From Henningerozyma blattae CBS 6284 (taxonomy: Eukaryota > Ascomycota > Saccharomycetes > Saccharomycetales > Saccharomycetaceae), in contig NC_020189.1 of the NCBI RefSeq assembly GCF_000315915.1, forward strand, positions 310,001 through 374,000: a stretch of DNA of 64,000 nucleotides, given 5' to 3'. Shown piece by piece: positions 43,901-54,559 of the stretch. The notes under the pieces were generated by a model. It had not been told where the DNA came from. It made no database searches and worked only from the letters and a program-made list of their open reading frames with translations. Numbering within the stretch: the stretch's first letter is position 1; each line of letters starts with the position of its first letter. The position numbers and the translations under genes are program-made.

Positions 43901-44367
43901 TTTACTGATATAACTGATACTGAGTCTGTATCGGAAGATGATGATTCTGATAAGGTGCTATCAGTTCCACAATAATCTGTAGTTAGCTCAGAATCGCTAA
44001 TATCAGCCATTGAATCTTGATCAGTATCAGATTCTCTTGCACTTCTAACATTAACTGAAAATACATCTCTTGTTATACTCGAAGTAGACATATTAAACGA
44101 GTTCATATTAAGTTCATCTTGTGGCGTAAAAATATGTCGATGATTTTTTGAGTTTTTTAAAAATGGATCAATTGGTGACGGTTGATTACTTGTTGAATTT
44201 CTAATATTTGAATGAAATTTTTTAATATCAGTTGGTATATTATTTGTTATTATCGATTTATAATCACTTATAGCAGGTGGGTAATTATAAACAATTTGCG
44301 GTCCTGAGTGTGTGGATATGGTTAATTGTATGCCTAATAATCTTGAATTTGGAATACATTGTTGCAT
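40957..44367 (-). CDS. NPR3: Npr3, SEACIT/GATOR1 subunit restraining TORC1
   Basis: Npr3 with Npr2 and Iml1 forms the SEACIT complex on the vacuole that lowers TORC1 activity through Gtr1 when nitrogen is poor. The 1136-residue product (yeast about 1146) opens with the family N-terminus LLGIQLTISTHSGPQIVYNYPP (longin-type domain) and contains the conserved FCFLGLPIHVDEEGNWKK, FHVVFIMDP and AARLSLFLRSAQ segments. The C-terminal part ends with a winged-helix-like stretch (FNGRTPMEVVILRENVSRHD). Asn-rich low-complexity insertions lie near 160-230 and 955-1055. It is convergent with ISA1 across 172 bp. Confidence 0.95.
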   Translation of the reverse strand: MQQCIPNSRLLGIQLTISTHSGPQIVYNYPPAISDYKSIITNNIPTDIKKFHSNIRNSTSNQPSPIDPFLKNSKNHRHIFTPQDELNMNSFNMSTSSITRDVFSVNVRSARESDTDQDSMADISDSELTTDYCGTDSTLSESSSSDTDSVSVISVKSNSNLNNNNTNLEKNDKNIQKTISNLINNRYNQNTNNTYSQQEQDDEYADDEGDDEISANLKNIKLNSNELTDLKKSHSNQLNTNDFKSDTSGSTILKTKTPTSNTTIAATKLLDIINQENSNRKISLSSKLLLSTDDDIDRVDSGEYVSDQELATFWEKEDFKFIERYFEEDVFQDLSKIFDFDSEFVAEFCSPEREMCNTKFEFTIDKFCFLGLPIHVDEEGNWKKSKKKKHSSRSKRSSSIGTKCSVNNHSTTANTNTDITRRRENSDLTPFISDTTEKDLVTKLNDTISVESYDESGKDDLQNNMTMFHVVFIMDPSLIEYNQRVNDMFRNVAARLSLFLRSAQAKTSYVSRECDIMLKEKESIMKTSRTYRMLKGPRNKTKYLYKKLLTKSSLARALTVCVDSLQKNEIASLQMNDEKFISLQIPIHYELKFLPRFKLDPVLKGTFLTSILNSKFLARSSSLDQLNATTNQINYPTSNSNNANENEYDTFFDDDNNLLDYALLPLDEPSNIIKKLETSSNQDDLTSVLLIHIVRHIQPTLPLRSYQYLIDDVFRFNSNEFGMKELENGESIKINLLKSCTLHLLYWRYVRVIIPISSRNTYIISPLSPIQGSNKDLLITNKNCLKSYNDYNNKDNNENNNNNDRYHSNKSTDSKVENKKPLIYQYQDMFKETFPSLPILPLFLNLLSNGKPKPYGIIIPSKDHKPIYLKALSWLLRNGFVYQQLTFICIRVDKQVKMQVEEDLEREGFKNSNKNVNNVSTGGIANHVTSTNTTTNIPNKNDDNINSSLKDAVINNRGINKNHGNISKTTSNNKDNSNNEEDNMIDDNDDIRIERSTFTNNNSNDNDNNNNHINLRLNLPYNDIDKELAYADASSKLQNLEFEEDMNNFDYGDPKMEKDYTIILEPERASALEKRWIYKCIQDQPSDIQMIFNKLLKYFNGRTPMEVVILRENVSRHDIKKLMKNMHKYLMEYHHW

Positions 44368-44732
44368 GGTAAAATGTTATTTATAAGGTTTAGAAAAAAA
44401 AAGAGAGATTTTAATTATTGTTATATCTTTTCAGAGGTAAATTTAAGAGAACGTAATAGATAAAAGGATAAATAAATACAATGTTCAGTTGTTCTAATGC
44501 TATAATGGTTGTGATTACCTTTTACAGGCTTATGTAAGTATTTTTCGTATTTCTTTGATATCTTAATTTTAATTCCCCTTTTGAAATTAAGAATTTTTAA
44601 CGCTTAAATAAGCTTATCAAATAATTTTGCATTAAAGAATGGAGTAAGAAAAAAGTATAAAAACACTATAATAATTGGTTGTTAAATAATTAAATGTCCA
44701 TATAAGTTGAAGTAATTAGGAAATTATAATTA

Positions 44733-44765
<33 letters not shown>

Positions 44766-45790
44766 ATCACGTGATGTGATCTAGTCTTATGGTTTATTGT
44801 TTTGAATATGAATGACGTTAATTAAGCTAATTGAATGGTAAAATAGTAAACAATTTTAAAACTAATATAATTACTATCATAACTAAACAGTTTTCAAAAA
44901 AAATGATTAATATATAATTTTTGTTTAAATTAAATAATTTAATAATTTAAACCCAACTATCGATCATTATCATTAGGATAGGTGCCTACACATAAAGTAA
45001 AACGATAAATTACTTTTCAGACAACCATCTCCAAGTTCAGATACTAATTATGCAAGCCAATCAAAAAATATATAGAATATTCCAATCAGATATATTTTTG
45101 GAAAAACTTAGTATATTGCAAGTAAAAGAGCCAATACCAGAGTAGTACTACCACTGTGTTTTAGCTTGTATTTTATAATAGAAATATCTTAATAATGATA
45201 ATCTTTGATACTGAGTTATTTTTTCAACAAAACTGTTGTGCGCATATTGTAAGTATATTAAGAAACTTATAGAATTATTATGATAAATGTAATGTTCTTA
45301 TGCTTAAGTTTCAATTGCTGTAAGAATTTAATAACTGATCAGGAGTCATAACACTAGATACTCATACAATCGAACAATTGTGTAATTGCGTGATAGTTAA
45401 TAAACTAATATCCAGAGAAAGCCGTCATATTTGAAAATAAATAATTAGGACTAACTATTTGCCAAAAATTTATCAGTTTATAGTTCTGTAATAATTATTT
45501 ATAGTAAAATAAAATAAAAGAAAAAGTAATTCTCACAGCACAAGTGGTGCTCTACCTTTTAATGAAAAAGTTAAAAAGAATTATTATATATTTTACTCAA
45601 AGTAATGAGTACGTAATATTATTACTCATTTTCATACAGTTGCATGAATGCATGACTGTGTGATTATGTAACTCATAGTCATATGGTTATGTGGCTACCT
45701 TGTTTATAGCTTAAACTTGAGAATATTACTTTTTATTACATTATTTAATTAGCTTTTTGATGTATCTACAATGTTTCTGCAACAAAAATA
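44368..45790. other. NPR3 upstream region and gene-free AT-rich DNA
   Basis: About 1.4 kb without a credible ORF. An AT dinucleotide run at about 44740-44765 abuts a Cbf1-type palindrome ATCACGTGAT at 44766-44775, some 400 bp upstream of NPR3. The rest shows nothing I can name. Confidence 0.5.
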
Positions 45791-46110
45791 TGTTGTAGAT
45801 GATATTGAACGTATTCTCATCTACAAGTTGCTGACTTCGAATTATACACAAAACTGAGCAACTGCTAGTTGCCTACTTGTTAATATCTGATCGATTCATA
45901 TTCTCTATTAGTTAGTAAGTATTACTCAAATTGATCATTTCTACCCTTGTAAGTAAGTTCATAAACAGTTTATTTAAAGTTATATGGGTGAATTTGTGAT
46001 TGACCTTTGAAAAGTATATAAAGGCCAGCTACTCAAACTATAGTCGTAGATTTATAGTTCTTTTATATGGATATTTAATTTAAGAAAACCAACAAATATT
46101 TTCGTAAGGT
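45791..46110 (+). mobile_element. LTR-like repeat, + orientation (probable solo LTR relic)
   Basis: It starts TGTTGTAGATGA, as expected of Ty1/copia-type LTRs, and includes a promoter-like AAAGTATATAAAGGCC near 46011-46026. It shares long tracts with the inverted copy at 46403-46717: CTCATCTACAAG, CTGAGCAACTGCTA, TGACCTTTGAAAAGTAT, TATAGTTCTT and TTCGTAAG. No gag-pol sequence lies next to it. Exact ends are uncertain. Confidence 0.6.
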
Positions 46111-46402
46111 AAAAAACTAACTTGATATGCGGAATATATAGAACTATAGACAAAGGTTAAACATTAATGGGAATAAGACGAGTTTATATACAAGTTGGAC
46201 TGGCATGATAGCATCATGCCAACTGGACATGTTATTCCGAGATTGGACTTCAGTACATAGGTTACGTGTCCTGTTTGATACGTTAGTACTTGTTGGAATA
46301 CAACAATGTTGTAAACCAACTTAGGAGTACGATACACTTAAAGAGTAACTACCAAAACTTAACTTAACACTCTATTAACTTAATACCAGTTAATCCTTCG
46401 AA
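46111..46402. other. spacer between inverted LTR-like repeats
   Basis: About 290 bp between the two LTR-like copies, containing a hairpin (TGGCATGAT, 3-base loop, ATCATGCCA; 46201-46221) and a Ty-like TGTTGGAATA at 46291-46300. No coding sequence. Confidence 0.5.
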
Positions 46403-46717
46403 CTTACGAATATAATTGTTGTTCTTTTTAAACTAAATAACTATATATAAGAACTATAAATTTATGTCTTAAGTCTGAAAAGTTGGCCTTTAAATACTTT
46501 TCAAAGGTCAACGCCAGCTTTTCCATTTTACTTTAATTGGTTTGTCTATAAACTCACTTACAAGTGTAGGAGTGCACAGTTTGAGTAATGCTGGCTAACT
46601 AGTAGAGATTATTCATCGAACTGATATTCTCAGGTATGCAATTAGCAGTTGCTCAGTGTTGTGCATAATTTCTATAGCAACTTGTAGATGAGTATACGAT
46701 CAATCTCGTCTACAACA
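46403..46717 (-). mobile_element. LTR-like repeat, - orientation (probable solo LTR relic)
   Basis: The reverse complement starts at TGTTGTAGACGA (46717) and aligns with the + copy at 45791-46110 over its full length, with many substitutions and small indels. The promoter-like AAGTATTTAAAGGCC is kept. The two copies face each other, so they are not the ends of a single element but two insertions or a rearranged relic. Confidence 0.6.
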
Positions 46718-47533
46718 AAACATGTTGTAATATGAGACTGACAGGACGAGGATGATATTTCAGAGCTCAGAGGGCACTGAGATCAGTAGTTACAGGGTGT
46801 ATTACACAAGATTATTATATCTCCGCTTGGTCCTTCTCTATACAGTATTACTGGGATTCAAGAGAGTTAGACATTGTTATACAGTGTTTAAGATGTAAAG
46901 ACGATTACTTTATTTAGATATATATAGTAAATAATATAATTAAAATGAATATATTTCTTAAATAGTGTTTTTTGATATAAACAGAAAAACACATTTTAAA
47001 CAATAAGTCAGGTGATAAAAAGTATTTTACCACTTAATAAAAAATGATATAATCATATTCCAGCACACTTCTATTAACATTTATCTTCCAGAGTATTCTT
47101 TTAATGATCAATTTCTTAAATGGAAGTTATGTTTATGTTGACTTACTGTTAAGAATTTTTTACTATCTTTGCACAACTGCAATTAAATCTAACTTAGTTG
47201 ATTAATATGGACTTATTTCTTTTAGTTTTAAGCTTATACATCATTCTAACACTTTCTTTTCTTATTGTTAAATCTTCTTTTAACTTTCGTAGTATTAAAA
47301 CTCTATTCCTGTTAATATAACACTTTTCTTATTTTCCTATACCCCAGCTACTCGACATTACTTTGCTGACAAAGGCTACCAACAAAAGAAAAGAAATAAA
47401 TAAGAAATGAATTGTTTGAATATAGATGTGTGACAAAAGTAATAGCTTAGTTCTTCTCATTTAATATAGTTTCACATAATGAAAAGCTTTGTAAGTGATG
47501 GGAGTGTCATTTATGATGTGACACAAATAAGTA
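46718..47533. other. gene-free region before tRNA-His
   Basis: About 0.8 kb of AT-rich DNA; no ORF or RNA gene recognised. Confidence 0.5.
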
Positions 47534-47605
47534 GCCATCTTAGTATAGTGGTTAGTACACATCGTTGTGGCCGATGAAACCCTGGTTCGATTCTAGGAGA
47601 TGGCA
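47534..47605 (+). tRNA. tRNA-His (anticodon GTG)
   Basis: The 72-base sequence folds as a cloverleaf. The acceptor stem pairs GCCATCT with AGATGGC, the anticodon arm is CATCG-TTGTGGC-CGATG with GTG at 47567-47569, and the T arm carries GGTTCGATTC (B box). The sequence matches what I recall of the S. cerevisiae tRNA-His. There is no intron. The extra 5' G of mature tRNA-His is added after transcription and is not encoded. LTR relics lie 0.8 kb upstream, as Ty elements favour tRNA flanks. Confidence 0.97.
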
Positions 47606-49583
47606 TTACTTTTTGCTTCCCAATCTGATACGAATCACGTGACACAATTTTTATCAACTCATACTTGCACTGATTTAAACTTTATATATCATGAATATTT
47701 TCCAAACTAGGCTGAACACATTCATTTGACAATTTAATCCACCAAATTCAAACTTGAGAAATCATATATTTTAGAACTCTGAGGTTACGTGAACAAAGCG
47801 TGTATGTGCTATTTTTGATAATAAAACCGTTTATAAAAATAACCAATTTGGCCAAATTGCTAGAATTAATAGGCCATGCTTTTTAAAGTTTAATACAATA
47901 TAATTGCCATCATACCAGGCCAAGCAAAATATACAAACACGGCGAATATTAATTTATCACTGTGGTTGCCTCTCTTGACACGAGACGTCACAGCCTCTAG
48001 TACGCGTCAACAAAACTGTACACTGTCAACAGGATTAAAGGTAAATATTAGCTCCATAACAGGGGAGAGTCTTAGAAAGTTTAGGAGCTACTTTCCGACA
48101 TTTTCGCGATACACCTGTTGCCCTAAAAATGGGTATTTCTTATATGCTCCAGCTTGTTACGTGACTCAAGAGGACTACTATGCTTGGTTATGCTACGTAC
48201 GTATAGTCTCTATGTATTCTCAAAGGATATCTGTTACAAAGGTTGCGCCGTGTCCGGCAACTCCGTGTCAGGTGCGGCTTCATCTTTGAAGAGTTAGCTC
48301 AGCCCGATTGGGCATTTCCCGGGCCCCATCGAGATAAAGCTCTGCAGCGAACTCTGCAAGATCCTGTAATTGCGAGGTGATCCTTACGGGAATGAAACGT
48401 GCAGAAAGATAACTGTGCCCGCCCCTAATTCTGTAGTGGAAGACCCCCCTAATTGGAAGACTACATAGGATAGAATTCCCCTCTTAACAATAGTTGTAGT
48501 CGATACTTTCTCTACATTTCATAATCACTAATACGAATCAGGTAAGTAGATATATAAAGATGAGACTAACCAATCATCTTTGTTACTTGTTACTGGTATT
48601 TTGTGGTGGTATGACCGGAGAGAAATTTGTATACTTCTCAAACATTTATAACATTAGGGTGCTTTTTTACTGTTTGAAAACAATGCTTTGTTGACGGACC
48701 GCTTGATCCATCTTTTGATGGTTTCCAGCAGCATGAGGTGGTGGTATGCACTCCTAAAAAGCTGCACCTATATATTTGCTCATGTACTTATGTACACATG
48801 TATACTGCCACACACACACACAGAACTGTGCGTTACTAGATTAAATAGACATCTGTGTTTGAGTTCTGGTTCAAAAAGCTTCCAATTCTTATATATTAGG
48901 TGTTTGCCTTAATAATATTGATTTTAGTATGAAGGCCCTGTTATAATCGGTATCCCTCATTCCACATATACCAGGAATAGAAAAAACGTAAACGTTCAAT
49001 AAGGGGTTATAATCTTGTCTTAGGTTTCTATCCATAGTATCGTAGTACTATAGAATGTTTTTTTCCTTCATCTCTATACACTGGTGATGCTTTACTTGAG
49101 CCTGATACCTTTTTTTCCCCTTCAAAATGGCAATACGTATATTGGAGATTGCACAATTGAACTATTCATTTATTGAGATTACACACTTTTAATATTAAAT
49201 TTATATTGCTCTTCCTGTACTCGATTGTAAGGCTCAATTATTGATTGGTTAAGGGATACCACTAAAACTACGAAAAGGAAAGTTTTGCTTAGACGGTTTC
49301 ATATAATACAATTTCTTAATCTTTTTCAATTTTTCTTTTTTTTATTTGGTATATAAATGTCCCAAGATTTTAACTTTAACATATTGTGATAGCTTTTAGC
49401 TGTTTTGTTTCGAAAACTTTCTTTTTTTCTTTTTATTTTTACAATACATCAAGCAAAATATACTTTTTAATTCTTTAATTAAACAACAATCTACTTTTCA
49501 AAGGTAGAAGTTTATCAATAAAGATCAAAGCAGCTACAATATCAACAAAACTTATTAACTTAACACAATTTACCCCCTTTAAA
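47606..49583. promoter_or_regulatory. enolase upstream region
   Basis: About 2 kb. ATCACGTGAC (Cbf1-type) is at 47634-47643. A GC-rich patch at about 48240-48480 recalls the GC-rich control regions upstream of TPO1 and CYS4. A clear TATA box, TATATAAA, lies at 49350-49357, about 230 bp before the ATG, followed by T-rich and then A-rich leader, as expected for a strongly expressed gene. Confidence 0.6.
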
Positions 49584-50897
49584 ATGGCCATTTCTAAAAT
49601 CGTCGCTAACTACGTCTATGATTCAAGAGGTAACCCAACCGTTGAAGTAGACTTGACAACTGAAAAAGGTACTTTCCGTTCAATTGTCCCATCTGGTGCT
49701 TCTACTGGTATCCATGAAAGTTTAGAATTACGTGATGATGATAAATCTAAATGGTTAGGTAAGGGTGTTTTGACTGCAGTTGACAATGTCAACAAAGTTG
49801 TTGCTCCTGCTTTAATTAAGGCTAATTTGGATGTTAAAGATCAAAAGGCTGTTGATGATTTCTTGTTGAAATTAGACGGTACTCCAAACAAATCTAAGTT
49901 GGGTGCTAACGCCATCTTGGCCGTCTCCATGTCTGTTGCAAGAGCAGCTGCCGCTGAAAAAAATATTCCACTATATACTCATATTGCTGAATTAGCTGGC
50001 CAAAAGACCTCTACTTTTGTATTACCAGTTCCATGTTTCAACGTCTTAAACGGTGGTGTACATGCTGGTGGTGCTCTAGCTTTACAAGAGTTCATGATCG
50101 TTCCAACTGGTGCTAAATCTTTCGAGGAGGCCTTAAGAATCGGTTCAGAAACTTACCATCAATTGAAGAGTTTGGCTAAAAAGACTTTTGGTTCTTCTGC
50201 CGGTAATGTTGGTGATGAAGGTGGTATTGCTCCAGATATTGAAAACCCAGAACAAGCCTTGGATTTAATTGTTAAAGCTATTGATGCTGCTGGATACACT
50301 GGTAAGATAAAGATTGCTTTAGACCCTGCTTCTTCTGAATTCTTCAAAGATGATAAGTACGATTTAGGTTTCAAGACAACTACTAAGGATCCAGCACAAG
50401 TATTAACAGGTAAACAATTAGGTGATCTGTACCACTCATTATGTCAAAAATACCCAATTATTTCTATTGAAGATCCATTTGCTGAAGATGACTGGGAGTC
50501 CTGGACTAATTACTTCCCAAGAGCTGGTGTTCAAATTGTTGCTGATGATTTAACCGTTACAAATCCAGCCAGAATTGCAACTGCTATTGAAAAGAAGACT
50601 GCTGACTGTTTGCTATTAAAGATTAATCAAATCGGTACTATTACTGAGTCCTTGAAGGCTGCCGCTGAAGCCTACGCTGCTGGATGGGGTGTTAAGGTTT
50701 CTCACAGATCTGGTGAAACTGAAGATGTCTTCATTGCCGATTTAGTCGTTGGTTTAAGATGTGGTCAAATCAAATCAGGTGCTACTGCCAGATCCGAAAG
50801 ATTGTCCAAATACAATCAATTGTTAAGGATTGAAAGAGAATTGGGTAGCAAAGCCATTTATGCCGGTGAAAAGTTCCATAATGGTAATAAATTATGA
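49584..50897 (+). CDS. ENO: Enolase (2-phosphoglycerate hydratase), with ERR-like features
   Basis: Enolase interconverts 2-phosphoglycerate and phosphoenolpyruvate in cytosolic glycolysis. Length 437 is exactly the family standard, and active-site elements are intact: Ser40 in the SGAST loop, His160, Glu169, the GDEGG glutamate, metal ligands in [19 protein letters not shown] and VADDLT, the lysine in [18 protein letters not shown] and the lysine in QIKSGA. Codon choice is strongly biased towards preferred yeast codons, suggesting high expression. Several residues differ from canonical Eno1/Eno2 and resemble the S. cerevisiae enolase-related ERR proteins: [30 protein letters not shown] and the terminal FHNGNKL. 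The loop NGGVHAGG has Val where Eno1 has Ser. Confidence 0.97.
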   Translation: MAISKIVANYVYDSRGNPTVEVDLTTEKGTFRSIVPSGASTGIHESLELRDDDKSKWLGKGVLTAVDNVNKVVAPALIKANLDVKDQKAVDDFLLKLDGTPNKSKLGANAILAVSMSVARAAAAEKNIPLYTHIAELAGQKTSTFVLPVPCFNVLNGGVHAGGALALQEFMIVPTGAKSFEEALRIGSETYHQLKSLAKKTFGSSAGNVGDEGGIAPDIENPEQALDLIVKAIDAAGYTGKIKIALDPASSEFFKDDKYDLGFKTTTKDPAQVLTGKQLGDLYHSLCQKYPIISIEDPFAEDDWESWTNYFPRAGVQIVADDLTVTNPARIATAIEKKTADCLLLKINQIGTITESLKAAAEAYAAGWGVKVSHRSGETEDVFIADLVVGLRCGQIKSGATARSERLSKYNQLLRIERELGSKAIYAGEKFHNGNKL

Positions 50898-52647
50898 GTA
50901 ACATTAGTTCATTTTCTTTACGCACATTACGCCCATTTCTGTTGAAATTTCTTTTATCTTATTTTTTCTTTAATATGATGCATTTTTTCTAGAGTTTTTT
51001 CTATTTTTTTTTTTTTTTAACAATGTTTATAGTCTCAATATCCCTTATTATACATATTCAAGAATATAAATTCTTATTTACTTACAGGTAATTAAGATTA
51101 TACCATTTCATGTGGGAATCATGGATCGTGTGATGGTATGAATCTGTGAAGAGTAGTGTAACATGGATTATAATGATCCTCAATTGAGCTTACATAACGA
51201 ATTCTGAGTAGAAGAATACTAACAATGCATTTTCTGATTTATTAAAAGGTGAGGATAGAGTTTCGGGCTAAGAACCTCCTGGGAAGAGATGTCTTCAGCT
51301 AGATATTTTAGTATTGCTTACATAAACTATTTGGCCGAGTAAATTTGTTTAGCCAAGACTTTAATTAACTCTATTAGATAAATCGAATTAGGAAAAGTCT
51401 ATAAAAATTTATAAGAAGAGGTATTATAGTAGAGTTACTTTTGAGGTTTATTCTCTATTCTATTTATATAAGAAGAAGAATGCAAATGTTTATTCTTTAA
51501 CAATCTTATTTCGGTGTACTTTTAAAACTTTCATACTTTTCATAAATTGTAATTACAAAATATGCTATCAATGGGTTATTACTAGTAAATAGAAAGCTTT
51601 TGAAATTTAAATCATACTTATGACATTTCTTTGAAAAGTTTGATACAACTAATATCTATATCTGTTGGACTTCAATATAGAAATGAAAATGACGTTATCG
51701 TATTTCCTATTCTCCTTCACAGAAGAATATTACCTAGATGAACTAGCATATTACTTCCCAAAAAGTATACCACTATTTAAAAAATTTGACTAAGATTAAA
51801 ATTTATTAATCGTCCAGAAGACTCGAGAAATCTTTAAATACCTTGAATATTTAACTCTTAATAAGGCTTAAATTTCAATAAAAACTTAAATGAAGTTATC
51901 AAAGCTACAAATATTATGCACAATAAAGATAAATTTAACTATTCAGAAGGCAACTGATAACCTGCTAATTCTTACAACTTAGAAGCTATTATTAGATATA
52001 TCAGTTACTACTATTGAGTAACGTTTATTTTTACATTTATTGGTTCTTTACTTTAGGAAGCGACAGCAGATATAAAATATCATTATATTGTACTTCTTAG
52101 ATTAATTCTAGAAAGCTAAAAATAAGAGTTGATAGAATCAAAGTTTGATTGTCTTAAATAATATTTTTGGTACAGTGAAAAAAAAGTATAAAAGGCGTGT
52201 AATTAATTTTCCTTATTTGTATATTAATCATGTGATAGGTTTGTTGCTTTAGGAAATATAATTAGTTCAATTGACTTAAAATCATTTCCTATTCGTGAGG
52301 TTGGCGAATAAAACATTCCAGTTTTTTTTAAAATTTTTATAGAATTAGTTATAGAGCTACTGTAAAATCTATTTAATACACGATATCTGAAACTGTCCTA
52401 TATTACTGATAGTTTTTGACGCATACTTTTAAAATCACGTGATATAGCACGGGGTAACAGATTCAATTTCCCCTTTGCTACTAGTTTTCGTTCCGTTTGT
52501 TGTTTGACCGCAAACACAAACTAATTGCTTAAAGAAATTCTCATCTAAAAAGTTACGAAAAGAACAGTAGTATACGAAGACAATCATAAATTCTAAGAGA
52601 TTCCAATTTTATAAAAATAACTAATTACTCGAGATCTCTACTACAAA
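50898..52647. other. intergenic region enolase-CDC3
   Basis: About 1.75 kb of AT-rich DNA. A T-rich terminator-like stretch follows the enolase stop, and a Cbf1-type ATCACGTGAT lies at 52434-52443, about 205 bp upstream of CDC3. No gene seen. Confidence 0.55.
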
Positions 52648-54042
52648 ATGGATAATTTATCAAATTCATCGGGCTCTACCGGAAATTCAGCTAACGATCG
52701 TCGCCATTCTTCTGATCATAACTCAACCACACATACTTCTCCAATGGACATAGATGGTGCTCCCGCACCAATTGCAGCACCAGCTCGTGTTGTACCACCA
52801 CATCAAGAGGTTAAAATCATCCACAGAGATATTAATACATATGTCGGGTTTGCCAATTTACCAAAGCAATGGCACAGAAAATCTATTAGAAGAGGTTTTA
52901 ACTTCAACTTATTATGCGTAGGCCAGTCAGGGTTAGGTAAATCTACATTAATTAATACATTATTTAACAAGGATATCTATGATTTACACCAATCAGAAAT
53001 TGGTGAAGATGATTTTGTATCTAATGAAGAAGAAGAAGAAGACAATGACAGAGTTAAAATCGATACCATATCTACTACAATCGAAGAAAATGGGGTTGAA
53101 TTAAACTTAACCGTCATTGAAGCTCCAGGATTTGGTGATTTCATTGATAATACTAATTCATGGGAACCCATTATTGATGAAATTAATTCCAGATTTGATC
53201 AATATTTAGATTCTGAAAATAAAATCGATAGATCGAATATTATCCACGAAGATAATAGAATACATGCCTGTTTATACTTTATTGAACCTACAGGTCATAA
53301 TTTAAAGGCTTTAGATTTGAAATTTATGGAAATGATTCACACAAAATGTAATTTAATACCAATTATTTCTAAATCTGATATTCTAGATGACAATGAAATT
53401 TTTGAATTTAAGAATGTAATTAAACAACAACTATTAGAAAATAACATAGAATACTTTAAACCACCAACTTATGCTGTCGATGATTCCGAAAGTATTGCAA
53501 TGACAGAACAATTATATGATTTAATTCCTTATGCTATTGTCGGTGGAGAGCAAGGTACAAGATCCCGTTCATATCCATGGGGTATAATTGAAGTTGATAA
53601 TCCACAACACTGTGATTTTGTATTTTTGCGTGATGTATTAATTAAAAATTTCATGGAAGAGTTACGTGAAAAGACAAACACAGTTTTATATGAAAATTAT
53701 AGATCTAATAAATTAAAGAGTCTAGGTATTAAACAAGATAATTCTGTCTTTAGAGAATATGACCCAGAATTAAAGGAACTAGAAGATAAAAAATTACACG
53801 AAGCCAAGCTAGCTAAATTAGAGACCGAAATGAAGACTGTTTTCCAACAAAAAGTATCAGAAAAAGAAAAGAAATTACAAAAATCTGAATCTGAATTATT
53901 CCAAAGACACAAAGAGATGAAAGATAAATTAACTAAACAATTAAAGGCTCTCGAGGAAAAGAAGCATCAATTAGAAATGTCTTTGGCAAATCAAGTATCT
54001 AATTCTCCAGTACAATCTAAGAAGAAAGGCTTTTTACGCTGA
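52648..54042 (+). CDS. CDC3: Septin Cdc3
   Basis: Cdc3 is a core septin of the bud-neck hetero-octamer (Cdc11-Cdc12-Cdc3-Cdc10) that scaffolds cytokinesis. The 464-residue product has a disordered N-terminus (1-60; shorter than in yeast Cdc3, 520), the INxYVGFANLPKQWHRKSI polybasic entry, P-loop GQSGLGKS at about 92-99, switch-II-type EAPGFGD near 158 (the usual Asp of DxxG is Glu), base-recognition SKSD near 241-244, the septin unique element (YPWGIIEVDNPQHCDF) and a C-terminal coiled coil (about 385-450) almost identical to Cdc3, ending KKKGFLR. CDC3-CDC25-UBC12 order is conserved with S. cerevisiae YLR314C-YLR310C-YLR306W. Confidence 0.96.
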   Translation: MDNLSNSSGSTGNSANDRRHSSDHNSTTHTSPMDIDGAPAPIAAPARVVPPHQEVKIIHRDINTYVGFANLPKQWHRKSIRRGFNFNLLCVGQSGLGKSTLINTLFNKDIYDLHQSEIGEDDFVSNEEEEEDNDRVKIDTISTTIEENGVELNLTVIEAPGFGDFIDNTNSWEPIIDEINSRFDQYLDSENKIDRSNIIHEDNRIHACLYFIEPTGHNLKALDLKFMEMIHTKCNLIPIISKSDILDDNEIFEFKNVIKQQLLENNIEYFKPPTYAVDDSESIAMTEQLYDLIPYAIVGGEQGTRSRSYPWGIIEVDNPQHCDFVFLRDVLIKNFMEELREKTNTVLYENYRSNKLKSLGIKQDNSVFREYDPELKELEDKKLHEAKLAKLETEMKTVFQQKVSEKEKKLQKSESELFQRHKEMKDKLTKQLKALEEKKHQLEMSLANQVSNSPVQSKKKGFLR

Positions 54043-54488
54043 TAAATAAACTTTACGGATCATATCTTGCTTGATATTACTCCGGAATATTTGTGCTTTT
54101 ATCAATTGTTTTTTATTATTGGGTTCTAGTTACAGTATTTGAATATCCGCTGCTTAAATATTTATTACTGGAAATCAAACAAATACATGCTGATTGTTTC
54201 AACAATAATGTAATAATTTTTTATTAATTTTTATTTTTCTTTGTTTTTATTCTCTTTAAGCTCTTACATAACAAGCCAATTTTATAACTAAATAGTTTTG
54301 TCACTGCAGAACTCTTACTGAACAAAGTACAATGTGCATTTATTTTTACCATTTATTTTTAACATAGCACTAACTTTATTTTTATCAACTCAAGCTGTTT
54401 ATTAACCTCACTTCCACCAAAATACTACTATACATACACATATACAAATATATATATATATATGTATTATTATATATATTATTATATA

Positions 54489-54559
<71 letters not shown>

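Noticed and set aside
44700..44780. Possible point centromere: CDEI-like ATCACGTGAT beside a long AT run
   Set aside because: No CDEIII sequence (TTTCCGAA core) occurs at the required distance on either strand. The E-box at 47634 has an AT-rich flank but only TTTCCAAA, lacking the essential CCG, and the spacing is too short.
46291..46325. TGTTGGAATA as the start of a third, Ty1-like LTR
   Set aside because: The sequence after ten bases does not follow a Ty1/Ty2 LTR, and it lies in the spacer beside the minus-oriented copy; kept only as a note.
47966..48289. 107-codon open frame in the enolase upstream region
   Set aside because: It begins with TTG rather than ATG, has no recognisable domain, and lies in a GC-shifted control region.
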